From: Lichtheimia corymbifera B2541
Lineage: Eukaryota; Mucoromycota; Mucoromycetes; Mucorales; Lichtheimiaceae
DNA: 64,000 nt
Assembly: GCA_000697475.1 (NCBI GenBank)
Contig: JNEU01000834.1
Location: 19,041-83,040, forward strand
Reading direction: 5' to 3'
The notes under the pieces were generated by a model. That model did not search any database. It was not told the origin of the DNA and worked only from the letters and a program-made list of their open reading frames with translations. A program made the position numbers and the translations under genes. Shown here one piece after another: positions 60,955 to 64,000 of the stretch; position 1 is the first letter of the stretch, and each line of letters starts with the position of its first letter.

Positions 60955-61905
60955 GAGTGGGGTCTTTATTAGAACAAAGGTGCTCAGCATATCCTAGTGA
61001 ACCTTGTGACCAAGCTTGAAGTTCGAGATGGGCAATCGCGGGGACGAGCACTATACATCTTCCTTGCGTTCCGTCCGATTCATTGAGACATCATAATGAA
61101 GCATGTGGTTTTTAAATGAATGGAGTTGATCAGCATGACACAGAGGACCTTGTTACCAAGTTTCAAGTCCAAAAGTGGGAATCCCAAGGTGATTAATACT
61201 AACTGACATTTCAATGGATCCGGGCGGGTGCGGAATTTCCGTCCGACATAGTAAATCCCATATTATACCCTCCCATTCAAGATCTTCAAATGAAGCATGG
61301 GTTCCCTATTATGACAAAGTTGATCAGCGTGTTCAAGAGCATCTTGTGTGGAAGTTTCAAGTTTGTGGTGGGCAATCACGAGATTATGGGCCATTCATCC
61401 TATATATAATACCGTCCATTCATCTTCGGACGCCCCCATTTTATTTCTCACAATGAAGCATACGGTTATTAAATGAATGAAGTTGATCAGCATGTCGAAG
61501 CCCGACCGGCTGATCAAGTTTCGAGTTTGACATGAACAATTGCGGGGGTGTGCACTATGCACCCTACTTGCGCCCCGTCCGTCCTATATTTGGACTGTCG
61601 GATTCATCGAAACAACATAATGAAGTTTGCGGTTTTTAAATGAATGGAGTTGATCAGCATGTCGCAGCGAACCTGCTTACCAAGTTTCAAGTTCAAAGTG
61701 GGGAATCCCAAGGTGATTCATACTAAATGACATTTCAATGAATCCGGCCGGTTCCGGAATTTCCGTCGGTCATAGTAAACCCCACATTATACCCTCCCAT
61801 TCAAAACTTTTAAATGAAGTGTGGGTTCTTTATTAATACAAAGTTGATCAGCATGCCCGAATGCATCTTGTGTGCAAGTTTGAGGTATGAGAGAGGCAAT
61901 CTCAA
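60955..61905. repeat. Array of diverged repeat modules
   Basis: At least six related modules lie in direct orientation. A shared core TTGATCAG occurs at 61125, 61320, 61483, 61650 and 61844 (spacings 195, 163, 167 and 194), preceded by AATGAAGC-like and TTAAATGAA-like segments and followed by CCAAGTTTCAAGTT-like sequence. Around 61110-61350 and 61635-61880 a longer unit of about 240 bases is duplicated, including a pair of near-identical stretches with GGAATTTCCGTC (61216-61259 and 61739-61782, 523 bases apart). No frame is conserved across copies, so it is not a coding repeat. The relation to the inverted repeat at 63.5-63.9 kb is clear from shared words (GGGGTCTT, AACAAAG, CACCTTG, GCAAGTTT). 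Confidence 0.8.
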
Positions 61906-63519
61906 GTTCATGCATTAATTACAGTGTGCATGGATTTGCAGGGCAGTGCCTGATCTATTAATTTCCAGCTCTTCCATTTGCAGCTCCTTCCCTCTTCCTT
62001 CCATTCTCAACTGTTTCCCCATTCAAGTACAACTACCACCTGCGAACGATTGTCCTGCTTCAACCCATCAATGTCAACCCTACAGTTGTCTTGATCCGAG
62101 AGCCTTCGACTGAATGGCAACTTCCATGGCGTGTTCAAAGCCTTCTTGTCACTCCACTACAACACCCGCGTTCCTTGCTACAACACACTCTCTCGCACTC
62201 CCATCCGCCACAACCAATCGTAACAGCATTCATTCCAGCAGTTGCTATTTAGCGTGCCCTTTACACTATTATCTCAAACAGCATTCTTTACTTGCAGCAA
62301 CATGCCTTGCAGCCTTTATTATGTGAACAACAGATAACCATTGTATAGAAGCAGCTTTATTTACGTGTAGCAACGTGTTTCAATACATGCAGATCCCTAT
62401 GTGTGATTCCATTTCAGCCATCAACTACTACTGCGCAATACCAGCATTCTTCACCTGTTTGAGCTGCGATAGAAATGAACAAGCAAGTGATTGACCAACA
62501 GCCGGATGGAACAGGAAGAATAACAACAAGCGATCACATGAGCTCTTTGTATCAACGTATTGGACTTGCAATAGTTATGGATCGATGGACGCAATCAAGC
62601 ACAGTGGCGGGTGATCCTGAAATGTCGATTTGCTTACTTTATACGTCGTCAACAAGGAAGATGGATTGGATGGCATGGATGAGCGGGCTCATATCTTTGA
62701 CGAAAGGCGGTTTTCCACCATGGATCATATTGGATTTTGGAGTCAAGGCACGCACAACAGCTAGTCTGCAATCCTGGATGAAGATGTTTACGACGGTAGC
62801 AACCAAGGATTCAATGACGCAACGATAATGATACCCACCGATTCTATGTGATCCGCTTGGCTAGTTTCTGGAATGAAGGCAGGAGAGAAATTTGAAGACC
62901 GGAAAGCATATTGGGTAGTCTACATCATTGTATCGAGACGCTTTTGTTGTTTTTATCACATAACATTCATTAAAGTATTCTTGTCAATATATTGATAGAC
63001 GATAGGCACCAGGAGGATTGTACACAGGTTTAAATAGACGCTTCCATTTTCAAAGATAGTAAATCCCTAGCAATAGTACCCAACAATAATGCTTTTAACA
63101 AACGTTTGATCCATTGTAAGCTTAAGTGATTGCGTTTAAGAAAGAGTGAGCTCTGATACACTATGACACGAGTACATCTATATGCTGACGCATGTCACGT
63201 TCCAGCATGCGCTATTTTGTATGTATGACCTTATGTGGGTAACGATCTCTTGAGACAAGCAATACCATCTCCCCTGCCATTCTTTTGCACAAATGCTCTC
63301 AGACGCACTGATGATTTTGGCTTGTAAACCATACCATTGGTTCCATACGATCTATCACATGCGGACCCTACTATAGGGACAGGAACCATTATGCAATCCC
63401 CACCAATAAGATTGACTCTTCAAGCCCCGCCCTCTCGGCTTAATTGTACAAACGAGCACTTTCTGCATCTTTGGTTCTAGTATAAGTGAGGCGATCGACA
63501 ATGAACAAAGACCACTTTA
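61906..63519. other. Gene-poor region between repeat array and inverted repeat
   Basis: This 1.6 kb has no supported gene. A plus-strand open frame at 62475-62828 and a second frame at about 62645-62750 (FDERRFSTMDHIGFW) both look partly protein-like, but start, extension and similarity are lacking. It may contain relic coding sequence. Confidence 0.35.
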
Positions 63520-63910
63520 CATATACATCACGCTTAGCAGCATATGTAAAATATAAAGGTGCCTCTATCTCTAAACTTTACAATGAAACGTGGGGTCTTC
63601 AATCGAACAAAGTTACTCGTCGGGGTGAAGTGCACCTTGGGTGCAAGTTTTACGATCGTGGTGGCCAAGCCCAGATTTCGCGATGTCGCCACCAGCCAAA
63701 AATATTTCCAAGAGGTCGGCCGGATCTAGATTGGCTGGTGGCGACATTGCGAAATCTAGGATCGCCGAGGTTCATCGTGAAACTTGCACTCAAGGTGCGC
63801 TTCACTCCGACGAGTAACTTTGTTCGATTGAAGACCCCACGTTTCATTGTAAAGTTTTGAGATACAGGCACCTTTATGTTTTTACATATACTATAAGCGC
63901 GATGCTATAT
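63520..63910. repeat. Long inverted repeat (foldback), about 180-base arms
   Basis: The left arm is about 63520-63698 and the right arm about 63731-63910, separated by a spacer of about 32 bases. The arms match with a few scattered differences; the section 63573-63623 pairs perfectly with about 63811-63860. The whole unit could fold as a hairpin of about 180 base pairs. The arms carry the same motifs as the array at 60.9-61.9 kb, in direct orientation on the left and reversed on the right. No terminal target-site duplication could be fixed by eye, and no open frame fits a transposase. Confidence 0.88.
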
Positions 63911-64000
63911 GGTAGGTGGTGTTTATTCAGTGTAAAGAATCATGCAAATGAGCTGTGTTGCACAAAGAAGTCCGTCTGCATCTTCGGCTCTATCGGGGTC

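Overview
This window looks like nuclear DNA of a filamentous fungus, most likely an early-diverging Mucoromycota species of the Mucorales type. The evidence is compact genes cut by many short introns (about 50-100 nt) with GTAAGT-like donors and CTAAC/CTAAT branch sites; CT-rich tracts just before start codons; a CSL (LAG1) transcription factor, which only some fungi have; a homocitrate synthase (fungal alpha-aminoadipate lysine pathway); and fungal forms of Slu7, Tvp18 and tropomyosin. The genus assignment is inference. All exon joins were deduced by eye from splice sites, reading phase and protein-family conservation; there is no transcript support.

Layout. 0.2-12 kb: a four-EF-hand protein, a SulP anion transporter, an aquaglyceroporin, a Golgi GDPase and a GT2 glycosyltransferase. 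13-22 kb: an FCP1-like HAD protein with an altered catalytic motif, an aldo-keto reductase, ribosomal protein uS5 (RPS2), a CDK-like kinase and an EFA6/PSD-type Arf exchange factor. 23-34 kb: a CSL factor, TAF10, an EBP1/PA2G4 homologue, a C2H2 zinc-finger protein, Slu7 and CHMP1/Did2. 35-39 kb: Tvp18, an unusually short tropomyosin, a DUF202 protein and a small orphan. 39-43 kb is gene-poor and carries a decayed retrotransposon integrase. 43-59.5 kb: Ras, an AVT-type vacuolar amino-acid transporter, an alkaline ceramidase, an HSF-type factor, a COG0523 GTPase, a secreted protein, homocitrate synthase, an arrestin-like protein and a DHHC palmitoyltransferase. 59.5-64 kb has no recognisable gene and is built from diverged copies of a repeat module, ending in a long inverted repeat.

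There is no operon logic or biosynthetic cluster; this is ordinary housekeeping synteny. Several genes share a theme of secretory and endomembrane work (GDPase, Tvp18, EFA6, CHMP1, arrestin-like, DHHC, ceramidase, AVT) and signalling or transcription (Ras, CDK, CSL, HSF, TAF10, Slu7).

The most notable observations are the large foldback repeat and its relatives at the right end, a tropomyosin predicted to span only three actins, two GC-AG introns using the same GCAAGT donor, a CDK with a non-canonical cyclin-binding helix, and canonical CSL-binding sites upstream of the CSL gene itself.
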